From Streptomyces sp. NBC_01262 (lineage in GTDB: Bacteria; Actinomycetota; Actinomycetes; Streptomycetales; Streptomycetaceae), in NCBI RefSeq assembly GCF_036226365.1, contig NZ_CP108462.1:5471501-5535500 (forward strand): 64,000 nucleotides of DNA. Direction: 5' to 3'. Made by a program: the position numbers and the translations under genes. How positions within the stretch are numbered: the first letter of the stretch is position 1; each line of letters opens with the position of its first letter. The notes beneath the pieces are model-generated. The model saw only the letters and a program-made list of their open reading frames with translations. It had not been told where the DNA came from and did not search any database. Positions 17,901-26,192 of this stretch are shown here, piece after piece.

Positions 17901-19936
17901 TCGTGCAGTTGATCAAGCCGTGCTTCATGATGAGCCCGCTGACGGTCAGCCAGTTTCTCCCTGCCGACTACTACTTCGACGTCGTCATCTTCGACGAGGC
18001 GTCGCAGGTACGGCCCGCCGACGCGGTCAACTGCGTCTACCGGGGAAGCTCACTCGTCGTCGCTGGTGACGAGAAGCAGCTGCCACCCACCTCATTCTTC
18101 GACTCCTCGGTCGAGGACGACTCCGACCAGTACGACGAAGAAGTCCCCGACACCTTCGAATCGCTGCTGCACGCCTGCAAGGCCGGCGCGATGCGGGAAC
18201 TCTCCCTGCGCTGGCACTACCGCAGCCGCCACGAAGACCTGATCACCTTCAGCAACCGGTCCTTCTACGGCAACTCCATGGTGACCTTTCCCGGCGCCCT
18301 GGACCGCGGCAACGACGTCGGCGTGGCCTTTATCAAGGCGGACGGCGTCTACGACCGCGGTGGGCGCCGAGACAACCGCATCGAGGCGGAACTGGTCGCC
18401 GAGCGCGTCATCCACCACTTCGACACCCGCCCCGGCCGCACCCTCGGCGTCGTCGCCCTCTCCCAAGCCCAGGCATCGGCCATCGACCAAGCAGTCCAGC
18501 AGGCCCGACTGCGCCGCCCGGACCTGAACCACTGCTTCACCGAGGACCGACTCGACGGCTTCTTCGTCAAGAACCTCGAATCAGTACAGGGAGATGAGCG
18601 CGACGTCATGATCATGTCGATCGGCTACGGCCCCGACGAGCACGCTAAGTTCGGAACGAACTTCGGCCCCATCAACAAGGACGGCGGCTGGCGCCGACTC
18701 AACGTCGCCGTCACGCGTGCCCGCTTCCGTATGGAGGTCGTCGCCTCGTTCCGGGGCAGCGGACTCCCCGACAGCCCGAACGAGAGCGTGCAGCACCTCA
18801 AGCGGTACCTTGAGTACGCGGAGAACGGCCCCGCCGTCCTCGCCCAGGACGTGATACAGAGCGACGCCGAACCTGACAGCCCCTTCGAGGACTCCGTACT
18901 CCAGGTGCTGAGCGGCTGGGGCTATCGCGTCCAGCCGCAGGTCGGCGTGGCCGGCTACCGCATCGACCTCGGCGTGCGCCATCCGGAATTCTCCGGCTCC
19001 TACGCCCTCGGCATCGAGTGCGACGGCGCGATGTACCACTCCTCCAAGGCCGCCCGCGACCGTGACCGCCTGCGCGAACAGGTACTCGCCGGCCTCGGCT
19101 GGCGGCTCTACCGCATCTGGGGCACCGACTGGTACCGCGGCCGCGCCGCCGCCGAGCTGCGACTGCGGGAAGCGGTTGAGCTGGCGGTCGCCCGGGGCAC
19201 GCTCTCAGCCTCGGCGGAAGCAGCATCCGCTGCGCCGCCGCCCACCACCGGTCAGGCGGAGGACGTATCGGCCGCGCGGGGAGGCGACGCGGTGGGCGGT
19301 ACGACGAGCCGGGGCACGGTGCCCCCGCCCGCCCCCGCTGTCTCGGTGGACCACGAGCGAGTTCCTGTCGACACCGAGCCGGACCGTCCGTGGAGCGCCC
19401 TGTACGAGACGTGCGACATGTCCGTCAGTTCGCCGTACGAACTGCACACCCCGGAGGCCCGTCCCGCGCTGTGCAAGCTCCTGACCAGGATCGTCGGGAT
19501 CGAGGGCCCCATCCACGAAGAACTGCTGGTCCAACGCGCCCGTGAGGCCTGGGGCCTGGCGCGGGCGGGCAACCGCATCCGCGACAACGTCCGCGAGGTG
19601 GTGCGCGGCCTCGCAAGCGCGGGCACGGTCACCGTCCGCGGCGACTTCCTCGACGTGGCTGCCCGGGACGAACTGAAAGCCCGCACCCCGGACGGCGGCG
19701 ACGTACCGCGCAAGGCCGCGCACATCGCCCCGGCGGAGCGGCAGGTGGCGTTGCACGAGCTCACGGTGGAGTGCCCTGGGATGTCGCGGGACGAGCTGAT
19801 CCGCCACGCTTGCGAGTTTTTCGGTTGGCGGCGGATGGGCCGGGACATCCGCGCATTCTTGGAGTCCGACATCAACGAGCTGTGTGAGCAGGGGAGACTC
19901 AGCGAGACGGACGGCCGGATCACCGCGCTGAGGTGA
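14972..19936 (+). CDS. DUF4011-helicase-nuclease-DUF3320 protein, Hhe-type phage defence candidate
   Basis: AGGAGG at 14958-14963 sits eight bases before the ATG at 14972, so I prefer it to ATGs at 14966 and 14843; the product is 1654 aa. The N-terminal region (about 20-300) matches DUF4011 in arrangement (SSLLDLGGRNRLLNFR). SF1B helicase motifs follow: SGPPGTGKSQTITNM near 325, FDEASQVRPAD, VAGDEKQLPPTSF, WHYRSRHEDL, VQGDERDVMIMS and NVAVTRAR. A PD-(D/E)XK nuclease of the MTES_1575/Vsr type follows (FEDSVLQVL, YRIDLGV, GIECDGAMYHSS). DUF3320 is at the C-terminus. As I recall, this architecture was reported as the single-gene Hhe defence system. It stands alone, with its own ribosome binding site and a hairpin downstream. 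Confidence 0.9.
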   Translation: MSNRQATGAVHSGSSDPGLDRLKTVLSSWRSSLLDLGGRNRLLNFRHTRTATLEFTSPDASAVLSGLTRGWPFAPVAEKRESDTSVVDERDSVTLRKPGAPGLVTQKTTQAALDTALYQLRQKSGQMYNDYGLWVLWLGVGMLDWCEAGAHESSSAPLLLVPVELRRDSHGQPRLHLAEDQDRIHNPALAVKLDRLGVDWSSVAGTDVTDLRAVLAAARDIALTQDGWSVGERVVLGLFASYKEAMYQDLQQNEEQILGHPLVRAVGLGPESGLPDDLIRFDLPELDSIDEIQLPERTPLVLDADSSQRQCIASALDGRSFVMSGPPGTGKSQTITNMIAALMHAGRSVLFVSEKAAALDVVRNRLRGVGLGDFVMALHSGDTSKKAVATELARVLTSEVRITGAAQHELDRARRLREELSGYAAAMNQTREPLQRTLHDVLGRLVLLDQAGTPQLTLSARSTKTVRKLSAGALQALTEAAGTISRAWRPAAEGEMFVWRGLVGDSAHTVLSEAADALADLSAATDRRPFAATIPEPRTVRDVNQIVRTVSAELPDRDAPASSAVLPEDPSGILAQLADLFGMPKPQTSEAAFDLFELTELTEATERPLRQWLDDATLHRTHQAAVELRNALAAEDSARAEAEDVFSERVLTEAELPALVRRFAEQHRGVMARFSSQFKADRAAVLALTRDGIWKKALPGRLEHALAWQIAAAEVVRLASLHGEQLGRYTPHTQEDLPALDRALATADRVAELTRDAIGRELLVARLADGADPDSLPGLLSTGAQAALGDWCHVATQRAARWGQSATALLGLFDSARQARLSPTLSGTLDQAQQVVGAFQADPRGPEEWQAYQDGLAVLARHAADDLVQRAAERGILPQQLPAVVEQATLRTWADDILATDTRLRTTRSADLDARVTDFQEADRRLVAAASGAVIEACNKRRPRRFSGGAAAVITRQAELKRRHMPVRELLGRTREVVQLIKPCFMMSPLTVSQFLPADYYFDVVIFDEASQVRPADAVNCVYRGSSLVVAGDEKQLPPTSFFDSSVEDDSDQYDEEVPDTFESLLHACKAGAMRELSLRWHYRSRHEDLITFSNRSFYGNSMVTFPGALDRGNDVGVAFIKADGVYDRGGRRDNRIEAELVAERVIHHFDTRPGRTLGVVALSQAQASAIDQAVQQARLRRPDLNHCFTEDRLDGFFVKNLESVQGDERDVMIMSIGYGPDEHAKFGTNFGPINKDGGWRRLNVAVTRARFRMEVVASFRGSGLPDSPNESVQHLKRYLEYAENGPAVLAQDVIQSDAEPDSPFEDSVLQVLSGWGYRVQPQVGVAGYRIDLGVRHPEFSGSYALGIECDGAMYHSSKAARDRDRLREQVLAGLGWRLYRIWGTDWYRGRAAAELRLREAVELAVARGTLSASAEAASAAPPPTTGQAEDVSAARGGDAVGGTTSRGTVPPPAPAVSVDHERVPVDTEPDRPWSALYETCDMSVSSPYELHTPEARPALCKLLTRIVGIEGPIHEELLVQRAREAWGLARAGNRIRDNVREVVRGLASAGTVTVRGDFLDVAARDELKARTPDGGDVPRKAAHIAPAERQVALHELTVECPGMSRDELIRHACEFFGWRRMGRDIRAFLESDINELCEQGRLSETDGRITALR

Positions 19937-20072
19937 GACGAGGCGAAGTGCGGACAACCGAGAGTCGTTCCGCGTACCGAGCCGTATCGCGTCCGTTCTG
20001 GGCGTAGCGGCCCGGGGCTGTGGTGGGTGCGGGGAGCACCGAGATTCCTTCGATTAGTGCTGGTCGGGGCTT

Positions 20073-20103
20073 GGACCATGCCCGCGCCACGCGGGCATGG
20101 TCC
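20073..20103 (+). terminator. Perfect 14-bp hairpin downstream of the DUF4011 gene
   Basis: GGACCATGCCCGCG at 20073-20086 and its exact reverse complement at 20090-20103 are separated by three bases. No U-tract follows, as is usual in streptomycetes. It lies 136 bp after the DUF4011-helicase stop and could terminate that transcript. It resembles a single type I-E CRISPR repeat only in its palindromic character. Confidence 0.5.
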
Positions 20104-20150
20104 CCACAGGACCGCGACGACGATCAGCAGCCGCGGGTACGGGCCCCTCG

Positions 20151-20503
20151 GCATCGAGTACGCACAAATCGGCGCGTCCTGTGGCAAGCTGCTGCACAGC
20201 GGTCCGGCAGGCCCGCACAGACGGTCAAAGAGGTCCTACCCCAGGGCGGGGTAGGGCCTCGTTGCATCGCTTGGTCGATGCGCTGGAGACACTTTCCCGC
20301 CCGGCGCTGACCTGGCGACCCGTCCGGCTCGGGCTGCGAGGGCCCGCCGGCGGGGCCTTTCTGGGGCCAACGTGGGACCGGAAGCAGAAGGAAACCCCGT
20401 GAACAATCATGAAGACCCGGTACGGCACATGCCTGCTGAACTGCAAGAACGGGGAAAACAGGAACAGCCGGGTAAGCCTAGGGAAACGATCTTGCGAGCT
20501 CGT
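20151..20503 (+). repeat. Repeat Q copy 1: about 350 bp element-arm repeat
   Basis: This segment aligns along its length with 28944-29285, including the shared stretches TGGTCGAT, CTGGAGACA, CTGACCTGG-type boxes, TCTGGGGCCAACGTGGG and ACGATCTTGCGAGCTCGT. A shorter version occurs at 43697-43751. Copies 2 and 3 lead directly into the tRNA-like fragment, while here the tRNA fragment is missing and a trxB fragment begins. It looks like the conserved left arm of an attachment site from which the core has been deleted. Confidence 0.65.
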
Positions 20504-20745
20504 CCTCGACGATCTCGGCGCCGAATTCTTCTGTCGGAGCCTGCATGTTCGTCATCCGATCCGGGCCGTCGATGCCCTCTGGGAAACCGGGGAAGTTCTC
20601 GATCTCGGCGGTCGTGGTGAGCGCGCCGTCGACGAAGATCGCGCCGCGGAAGACGAGCAGTTTGAGCTCGGCGCGGGCGGTGTAGGGAGTGGCGGTGCGC
20701 CCGAGGGGCCGGAGTCGATAACGATGACCTCGTGTGTGCCGGTAT
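20496..20745 (-). pseudogene. Thioredoxin reductase N-terminal fragment, frameshifted
   Basis: On the minus strand HEVIVIDSGPSGA (the FAD-binding GxGxxG region) is followed, in a different frame, by YTARAELKLLVFRGAIF and ENFPGFPEGIDGPDRM, which are hallmarks of bacterial TrxB. The homology stops exactly where repeat Q begins, near 20496. Only about 80 residues of the usual 320 remain and there is a frameshift, so it cannot make an enzyme. It was probably captured when an element excised or recombined imprecisely. Confidence 0.72.
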
Positions 20746-21534
20746 CGGTCACGAAGGTCACACCTCCTGCTTCGCGGTTGTCGTCGGTGTGCGGGCAGAG
20801 TTCGCCGACTTGGGCGCCGTGCACGCGGCGATCCGATCCGGTACGCCTCTTCGCTCGATCCAGGCAGCCCGTTGAAAGGCGGCGGATGTCCCTTTTTCCC
20901 CGCCGACCACTCTGACGGCCCGACGGGCGTGGTGGCGCGGATGCATGCGGAAAGCTGGGACGGTGTGCGGCGTCGTGAGCATCCTCCGTCGGCTTGCGTG
21001 GGTATCGACCACGACGACCGCGCGGCCACCCTCCGCTTCCGCACGCCCACTGCCCTGGGGTGAATCGCATGCCCGACCGAATCGGTGCCCTGGCCGCCTT
21101 CCCGCTCGGCGCGGCCGTCGGTCACCGGTTCCGGCCCCGGACTTCGGCCCCAGGAGCTCTGCGCGGATGGCGGTTTGGTGAGCTGCGCGTGACATGTGTT
21201 CACCAGCTCGGATCCAGAGCGTGTGATGTGCGCCACATCACACGCCTTCCGTGGAGGCTGCGGAAGCTTGGCCGTGAGGGGTGGCCAAGGGGAGCCGGAG
21301 TCCACCCGGGGTGAGCCCAAATCCCGTACGGCGGATCGTATGTGACGATAAATCAGATCGCCGGGAAGTGGCTTGATCTGTGCGGTGCGGCGGTGGGCTG
21401 TTCGTTCAAGAGGCGCTCATCTTGTGAAGGTTTCATGGTTGTAACAGGTGAATTCTGTGTTTCCGGTGTGCCGAGAGGGATCGTTTTGGCCCTAGATTTC
21501 GCCGTGTAGACCGTGAACATCGAACATTTCGCCC
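20746..21534. other. Intergenic stretch upstream of the polysaccharide genes, no gene recognised
   Basis: About 790 bp with no recognisable family in any frame. The last 200 bp are noticeably richer in A and T than the surroundings and presumably hold the promoter and leader of the glycosyltransferase operon. I see no Shine-Dalgarno sequence close to its ATG at 21535. Confidence 0.4.
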
Positions 21535-22866
21535 ATGGGTTTGGGCAACGCTCTGTCTGGGGGGTCTGGGTTCGTGTCGGGTTTCTTCGACGATTTCTGG
21601 TCATGGATAGTCACGGTGACCGCCGAGACGTCATGGCGCGAGGTGATGCCGCTGGGTATCGCCGGCATCTTCGTCTGGACGCTGTGGCTCTATCGGGCGG
21701 TGCTGTCCCGATTTGCCAAGCCCGTGGTGAACAACTACCGGACCACGGTGTCGGTGGTGGTTCCGGCGTACCGCGAGGACGCGGACATCCTGGTGGACTG
21801 CCTGGACACCTGGTTGGCGCAGAATCCCACGGAGGTCATCATCGTGCCGGACGTGGAGGACGAGGAGGTCCTGCACAGGCTGGCGCAGGTACAGGATCCC
21901 CGGGTTCGGGTGCTGGCGTTCGAGCACCGCGGCAAGCGGTCGGCGCTGGGTGTGGGTATCCGCGCCGCGACGAGCGAACTCGTGGTGCTGGTGGACTCGG
22001 ACACCCGCTGGGAGCCGGGCCTGCTGGCCGCCGTCCAGATGCCGTTCGTCGACCCCACGGTCGGCGGCGTCGGCACCCAGCAGAACGTCTACCAGCGTCG
22101 GACCAGCGTCTGGCGGCGCGTCGCCGACTGGCTGGTCAACCTTCGCTACTACGACTACGTCCCGGCGATGGGCCGCGCGGGTGCCGTGGCCTGTCTGTCC
22201 GGTCGTACGGCCGCCTATCGGCGGGCCGCGATCGAGCCCGTACTGGAGAACCTGGAGAACGAGTTCTTCCTGGGCCGGCGCTGCGTCGCCGGCGACGACG
22301 GACGGCTGACCTGGCTGGTGCTGGCATCCGGTTACAAGACCGTGCACCAGTCCTCCGCGCGGGCGATGTCGATGTTCCCTTCCTCGTTCCGCGCCTTCGT
22401 CAAGCAGCGGGTGCGCTGGAGCCGGAACTCCTACCGTTGCTATCTGACCGCTCTGTACAAGGGCTGGCTCTGGCGGGTCCCCCTGGTCACCAAGATCACC
22501 GTTCTGCAGATCCTGCTGACGCCGGTGACGATGGGCATGGCGCTCGGCTATCTGGTCTTCAGCCGCCTGGAACTGACCGGCCGCGGCGTGGTCCTCGTGT
22601 TGATCTGGCTGCTCCTGGGACGCGGCATCCGTGGATACTCCCATCTGCGCAGACATCCGCAGGAGGTGTGGTTGCTGCCGTTGCTGGCCCTCGTTGTCAT
22701 CATGATCTCGTTGCCGATCAAGCTGTTCGCCTTCGTCACCATGAACAAGCAGGGCTGGCTGACCCGCACCAGCAGCAGCATCGGCGGCGAGGGACAGAAC
22801 TCGGCGTCCCTCGGCGGCGTGACGCGGACCGCCACGGCCTCGTGGCCGGAGGTGCACCAGTCATGA
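21535..22866 (+). CDS. Processive membrane glycosyltransferase family 2 (hyaluronan/cellulose synthase-like)
   Basis: The 443-aa protein has an N-terminal membrane segment (about 35-55) and a cytoplasmic GT2 domain with VVPAYREDADIL. The UDP-binding DSD is near 154, the catalytic GDD near 252 and KQRVRW (the QxxRW processivity motif) near 290, followed by three to four C-terminal membrane helices. That order is typical of synthases that polymerise and extrude a beta-linked polysaccharide from UDP-sugars. The next gene overlaps by four bases, and a UDP-glucose dehydrogenase closes the cluster, so the polymer probably contains a uronic acid. No strong ribosome binding site precedes the ATG, leaving the exact start uncertain. 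Confidence 0.88.
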   Translation: MGLGNALSGGSGFVSGFFDDFWSWIVTVTAETSWREVMPLGIAGIFVWTLWLYRAVLSRFAKPVVNNYRTTVSVVVPAYREDADILVDCLDTWLAQNPTEVIIVPDVEDEEVLHRLAQVQDPRVRVLAFEHRGKRSALGVGIRAATSELVVLVDSDTRWEPGLLAAVQMPFVDPTVGGVGTQQNVYQRRTSVWRRVADWLVNLRYYDYVPAMGRAGAVACLSGRTAAYRRAAIEPVLENLENEFFLGRRCVAGDDGRLTWLVLASGYKTVHQSSARAMSMFPSSFRAFVKQRVRWSRNSYRCYLTALYKGWLWRVPLVTKITVLQILLTPVTMGMALGYLVFSRLELTGRGVVLVLIWLLLGRGIRGYSHLRRHPQEVWLLPLLALVVIMISLPIKLFAFVTMNKQGWLTRTSSSIGGEGQNSASLGGVTRTATASWPEVHQS

Positions 22867-24809
22867 CGCGTCATCACCTTTCGTCCGTCGGCTCCGTACT
22901 GCGGATGCTTCGGGGCGGCGCGGTAGCGCTGTCCCTCGCCGCCGGTCTGCTCCTCGCCTCGGCGGCCGGTGCCCCGGCCGCCGACGGAGACGACAAGCAG
23001 CAGGTCAACGCCGCGGACGCGGAGAACGAGACCGCGCTCGTAGCGGCGGAGGATCACCGCCTGGACCAGGTCCGCGCGGTGGCCGCCGTCGCCCCCCTGA
23101 AGGGCGGTCAGTGGAAGGCGCCGTACCGACTGGACACCGGCAGCGGCTACACCCTGGTCCTGACCGAACGCAGCAACCCCTACACCGTCTCCGACCTGCT
23201 GGAGCTGGCCCCGCAGACGTTCGTCCGCGAGGAGGACGGTTCCTACCTGCTGACCGAGAACCTCTATCTCAACGCCGGGGCCAAGCTGAAGCTTTCCAAC
23301 CCCGGTGGGCTGACCCTGCGGATGGCCAGCAGCAACAAGGGTTTCGTGAGCATTGTGTCCTTCGGCGGCCGGCTCACCCTGGAGGGCACCCCGCAGGCAC
23401 CCATGCGGATCACCGGCTGGGACGACAGGAAGAACAAGCCGGACACGGACGTACGGGACGGCCGGGCCTACATCCGCGCCATCGGCGGCCAGTTCTCCAT
23501 GACGTACGCCAAGATCAGCGACCTCGGGTTCTGGAGCGGTCGCACCGGCGGCCTGAGCCTCACCGGGACGGACCGCCCCGACACCGGCAACATCAAGGAC
23601 TCGACGGTGGGTTCGGACACGGACACGGGCAGCGGTGGCGTGGTGGCACAGCCCTCCGGATCGCTGGCCACGCCGGACACCCGGTTCTCGGTGCCCAGCC
23701 TCTCGTACGTCTCGGCGGAGATCGGGCACTCCACCCTCACCGGCAACGCGTACGGACTGTTCATCTCCGGGGCCAACGGCGTCAGCATCAGCGACAGCAC
23801 GGTGCAGAAGAGCCTGGAACACGGCGTGGTCCTGCACCGGTTCGTCACCAACGCGGTGGTCGAGCGGACCGTGTCCAAGGACAACGGCGGCGACGGGTTC
23901 GTCCTGGCCCGTGCCACCGAGCAGGTCCGGATCAGTGCCTCCACGGCCACGGGCAACGGCGGCAACGGCTTCACGCTCAGCGGCCGGCCGCTCGCCAGCG
24001 GCCCCTCGGCCTCGGGTGAGTCCATCAGCAGTTACGGCTCCAACTCCGTGTCCGACAGCACAGCCAAGGACAACGGCCACTACGGCATCGAGATCTTCGG
24101 CGGCCAGGACGTCGGCGTGCAGAACAACCGTGTCGAGGGCGGCGACATGGGCATCGTGGCCCGAAAGGACGCCACCAAGGTGGCCATCACCGGAAACCAC
24201 CTCAGCGGCCAGTCGAGACAGGGCATCTCGGTGCGCGACGGTGTGACCGCCGCGACGATCACCGGCAACATCGTCGAAAGCACCGACACCGGCATCTACG
24301 TACGGGACTCGGTCGGCGAGATACGTGGCAACACCGTCCAGGACGGCACCAATCACGGGATCAGTCTCGTCGGGGCGGTCGACAAGTCCCTCATCTCGTA
24401 CAACGTCATCTCGGGTGTGGGCCCGAGCGCCGTGGACACCACCCGCGCCCACGGCGGCATCACCGTCAAGCAGAACCAGACGTTCGCCTGGCACGACACC
24501 AGTTCCTTCTGGATCAAGTTCCGGCACTACGCCAGTCCCATGACGATGCTCTGGGCGGGCATGCTGCTGCTCATCCTGTTCTCGGCGGTGCTGGGCCGGC
24601 GACAGACCCGCCGTGGGCGCCGTCGTGCCGGACGAAGAATCCTGGGCACCCACCCCTACGACGACAAGAGGCCGCTGGCAGGTGCCGTCAGAGAGTTCCC
24701 CGTCCGTCAGGCATCTCAGCTCGGCTGGTTCACGAAGGACGACGAGGAGACCACCACTCTGCGCGCCCTGACTCCCCAGTCCGCCCCGGCCGCCGGCCCG
24801 CCCCGCTGA
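22863..24809 (+). CDS. Secreted right-handed parallel beta-helix protein with C-terminal membrane anchor
   Basis: ATG at 22863 overlaps the synthase stop (ATGA). The 648-aa product has a signal peptide (to about residue 40, ending near APAADG). From about 270 to 550 it has many PbH1-type repeats with regularly spaced N, D and G residues (for example TLTGNAYGLFISGANGVSIS). A hydrophobic segment at about 560-580 is followed by arginines, predicting an anchor with a cytosolic tail of about 65 residues. In alginate systems a beta-helix protein (AlgG) epimerises the nascent polymer; others are lyases. I see no definitive catalytic motif. It probably modifies, trims or guides the polymer made by the upstream synthase at the outer membrane face. 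Confidence 0.82.
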   Translation: MTRHHLSSVGSVLRMLRGGAVALSLAAGLLLASAAGAPAADGDDKQQVNAADAENETALVAAEDHRLDQVRAVAAVAPLKGGQWKAPYRLDTGSGYTLVLTERSNPYTVSDLLELAPQTFVREEDGSYLLTENLYLNAGAKLKLSNPGGLTLRMASSNKGFVSIVSFGGRLTLEGTPQAPMRITGWDDRKNKPDTDVRDGRAYIRAIGGQFSMTYAKISDLGFWSGRTGGLSLTGTDRPDTGNIKDSTVGSDTDTGSGGVVAQPSGSLATPDTRFSVPSLSYVSAEIGHSTLTGNAYGLFISGANGVSISDSTVQKSLEHGVVLHRFVTNAVVERTVSKDNGGDGFVLARATEQVRISASTATGNGGNGFTLSGRPLASGPSASGESISSYGSNSVSDSTAKDNGHYGIEIFGGQDVGVQNNRVEGGDMGIVARKDATKVAITGNHLSGQSRQGISVRDGVTAATITGNIVESTDTGIYVRDSVGEIRGNTVQDGTNHGISLVGAVDKSLISYNVISGVGPSAVDTTRAHGGITVKQNQTFAWHDTSSFWIKFRHYASPMTMLWAGMLLLILFSAVLGRRQTRRGRRRAGRRILGTHPYDDKRPLAGAVREFPVRQASQLGWFTKDDEETTTLRALTPQSAPAAGPPR

Positions 24810-24867
24810 CTTCGGGCCCTCACACCCCTTGCCGACTCCCCGACCGGACGGACCGGAGTTACCGCCC

Positions 24868-26076
24868 ATGTCTTCCACGCAGATCGTGCCGCCGCCCCCG
24901 CCGCCCCCGCCGCCCACCCCTGGGGGCGGTCGCTTCCGGCAGCCGGCCGTCTGGTTGGCCGCAGGCGCGTTCCTGCTCGCCCTGACCGCGCTCATCGTGG
25001 CGGTGGGAGACGGCGGCGGGGCGGAACCGAAGGTGACGGCCGGGGCCACCACCGCCGGGCCCAGGGCCTCGGTGTCCGAACTGCTCCCGACCGAAGCCGC
25101 CCCGTCGGCCCTGCCGAACCGGTCGGCCACCGGCAGGGCTCCGGCCTCACAGGCCACCAGCGGCTCGGTACCCGCCTCCGCGGTCACCTGCCCGGCCGCC
25201 TCCTTCAAGGTGAGCGACGCCGCCACGCTTGAACAGGCCCTCGCCCAGGCACAACCCGGCGACAGCATCTCCCTGGCCAACGGTACCTACGTGGGCAACT
25301 TCACCGCCGAGATCTCCGGTACCGCCGCGAAGCCGATCTTCCTGTGCGGTGGTTCCGGAGCGGTCATCGACGGCGGCGGCACCGACGACGGCTACGCCTT
25401 TCACCTGAACCACGTCAGCTACTGGCGGTTGGTCGGCTTCACCGTCCGGGACGCACAGAAGGGCGTGATGGCGGACCGTGTGGTGGGCACCGTCATCCAG
25501 GGTCTCACCGTCGAACAGATCGGTGACGAGGCCATCCACCTGCGGGACTTCAGCTCGGACAACGTGGTCCGGGACAACACCGTCCGCACCACCGGGCTGC
25601 GCCGCGAAAAGTACGGCGAAGGCGTCTACGTCGGCACCGCCGAGTCCAATTGGTGCACCGTGACCGACTGCAAGACGGACACCAGCGACCGCAATGTGGT
25701 GCTCGGCAACCACATCAGCGGCACCACCGCCGAGTCCATCGACATCAAGGAGGGCACCAGTGATGGCAAGGTCATCGACAACACCTTCGACGGATCGAAA
25801 CTGAGCGGCTCCCACAACAACGACTCCTGGGTCGATGTGAAGGGCAACGGCTGGCTGCTCCAGGGCAACACGGGGAGCCACTCCCTTGGAGACGGCTTCC
25901 AGACCCACCAGATCGTCAGCGGCTGGGGCACCGGCAACACCTTCCAGGGCAACATCGCGAATGTGGACGGGCCCGGCTACGGCTTCCACCTCACGTCCGA
26001 CGGCAACAAAGTCACCTGCGACAACAAGGCGAACGACGCGGCCGAGGGCCTCGCCAACGTCGCCTGCACCTCCTGA
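24868..26076 (+). CDS. Membrane-anchored parallel beta-helix protein (lyase- or epimerase-like)
   Basis: I prefer the ATG at 24868, nine bases after GGAG, to an in-frame ATG at 24829. The 402-aa product starts with a polyproline stretch, then one membrane helix (about 28-48) with the bulk outside, so it is a type II anchored protein. From about 105 onward ATLEQALAQAQPGDSISLAN and FLCGGSGAVIDGGG match the opening of PL6/chondroitinase-B-like parallel beta-helices. Repeats such as NVVRDNTVRTTG and TAESIDIKEGT follow. Four cysteines in the second half (for example TVTDCKTD) may form disulfides. It lies 58 bp after the first beta-helix gene, in the same operon. Substrate and catalytic status are unknown. 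Confidence 0.78.
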   Translation: MSSTQIVPPPPPPPPPTPGGGRFRQPAVWLAAGAFLLALTALIVAVGDGGGAEPKVTAGATTAGPRASVSELLPTEAAPSALPNRSATGRAPASQATSGSVPASAVTCPAASFKVSDAATLEQALAQAQPGDSISLANGTYVGNFTAEISGTAAKPIFLCGGSGAVIDGGGTDDGYAFHLNHVSYWRLVGFTVRDAQKGVMADRVVGTVIQGLTVEQIGDEAIHLRDFSSDNVVRDNTVRTTGLRREKYGEGVYVGTAESNWCTVTDCKTDTSDRNVVLGNHISGTTAESIDIKEGTSDGKVIDNTFDGSKLSGSHNNDSWVDVKGNGWLLQGNTGSHSLGDGFQTHQIVSGWGTGNTFQGNIANVDGPGYGFHLTSDGNKVTCDNKANDAAEGLANVACTS

Positions 26077-26084
26077 CCACACCC

Positions 26085-26131
26085 GCTTTCCCGCTTTCCC
26101 GCTTCCCCCTTTCCCGCTTCCCGCTTCCCGC
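26085..26131 (+). repeat. Polypyrimidine tandem repeat
   Basis: About six imperfect copies of a CCCGCTTT/CCCGCTTC unit form an almost pure pyrimidine run on the + strand between the second beta-helix gene and the UDP-glucose dehydrogenase gene. Slippage or triplex formation is possible. No known regulatory element is recognised. Confidence 0.7.
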
Positions 26132-26192
26132 AGGCCGCTACCGGCTCGTGCGGCGGGCGGACACGCCCGGACACACACCTCTGGAGATCACC

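Noticed and set aside
20073-20140. Type I-E CRISPR repeat
   Set aside because: The palindrome occurs once, has a 14-bp stem far longer than such repeats, and no second copy or spacer spacing follows.
21513-22862. N-terminal 450 residues of a 1098-aa open frame continuous with the beta-helix protein
   Set aside because: This part is an out-of-frame reading of the GT2 synthase; the real start is the ATG at 22863 followed by a signal peptide.
22548-25280. 910-aa minus-strand open frame
   Set aside because: Antisense to the synthase and both beta-helix genes, with glycine-rich low-complexity runs.
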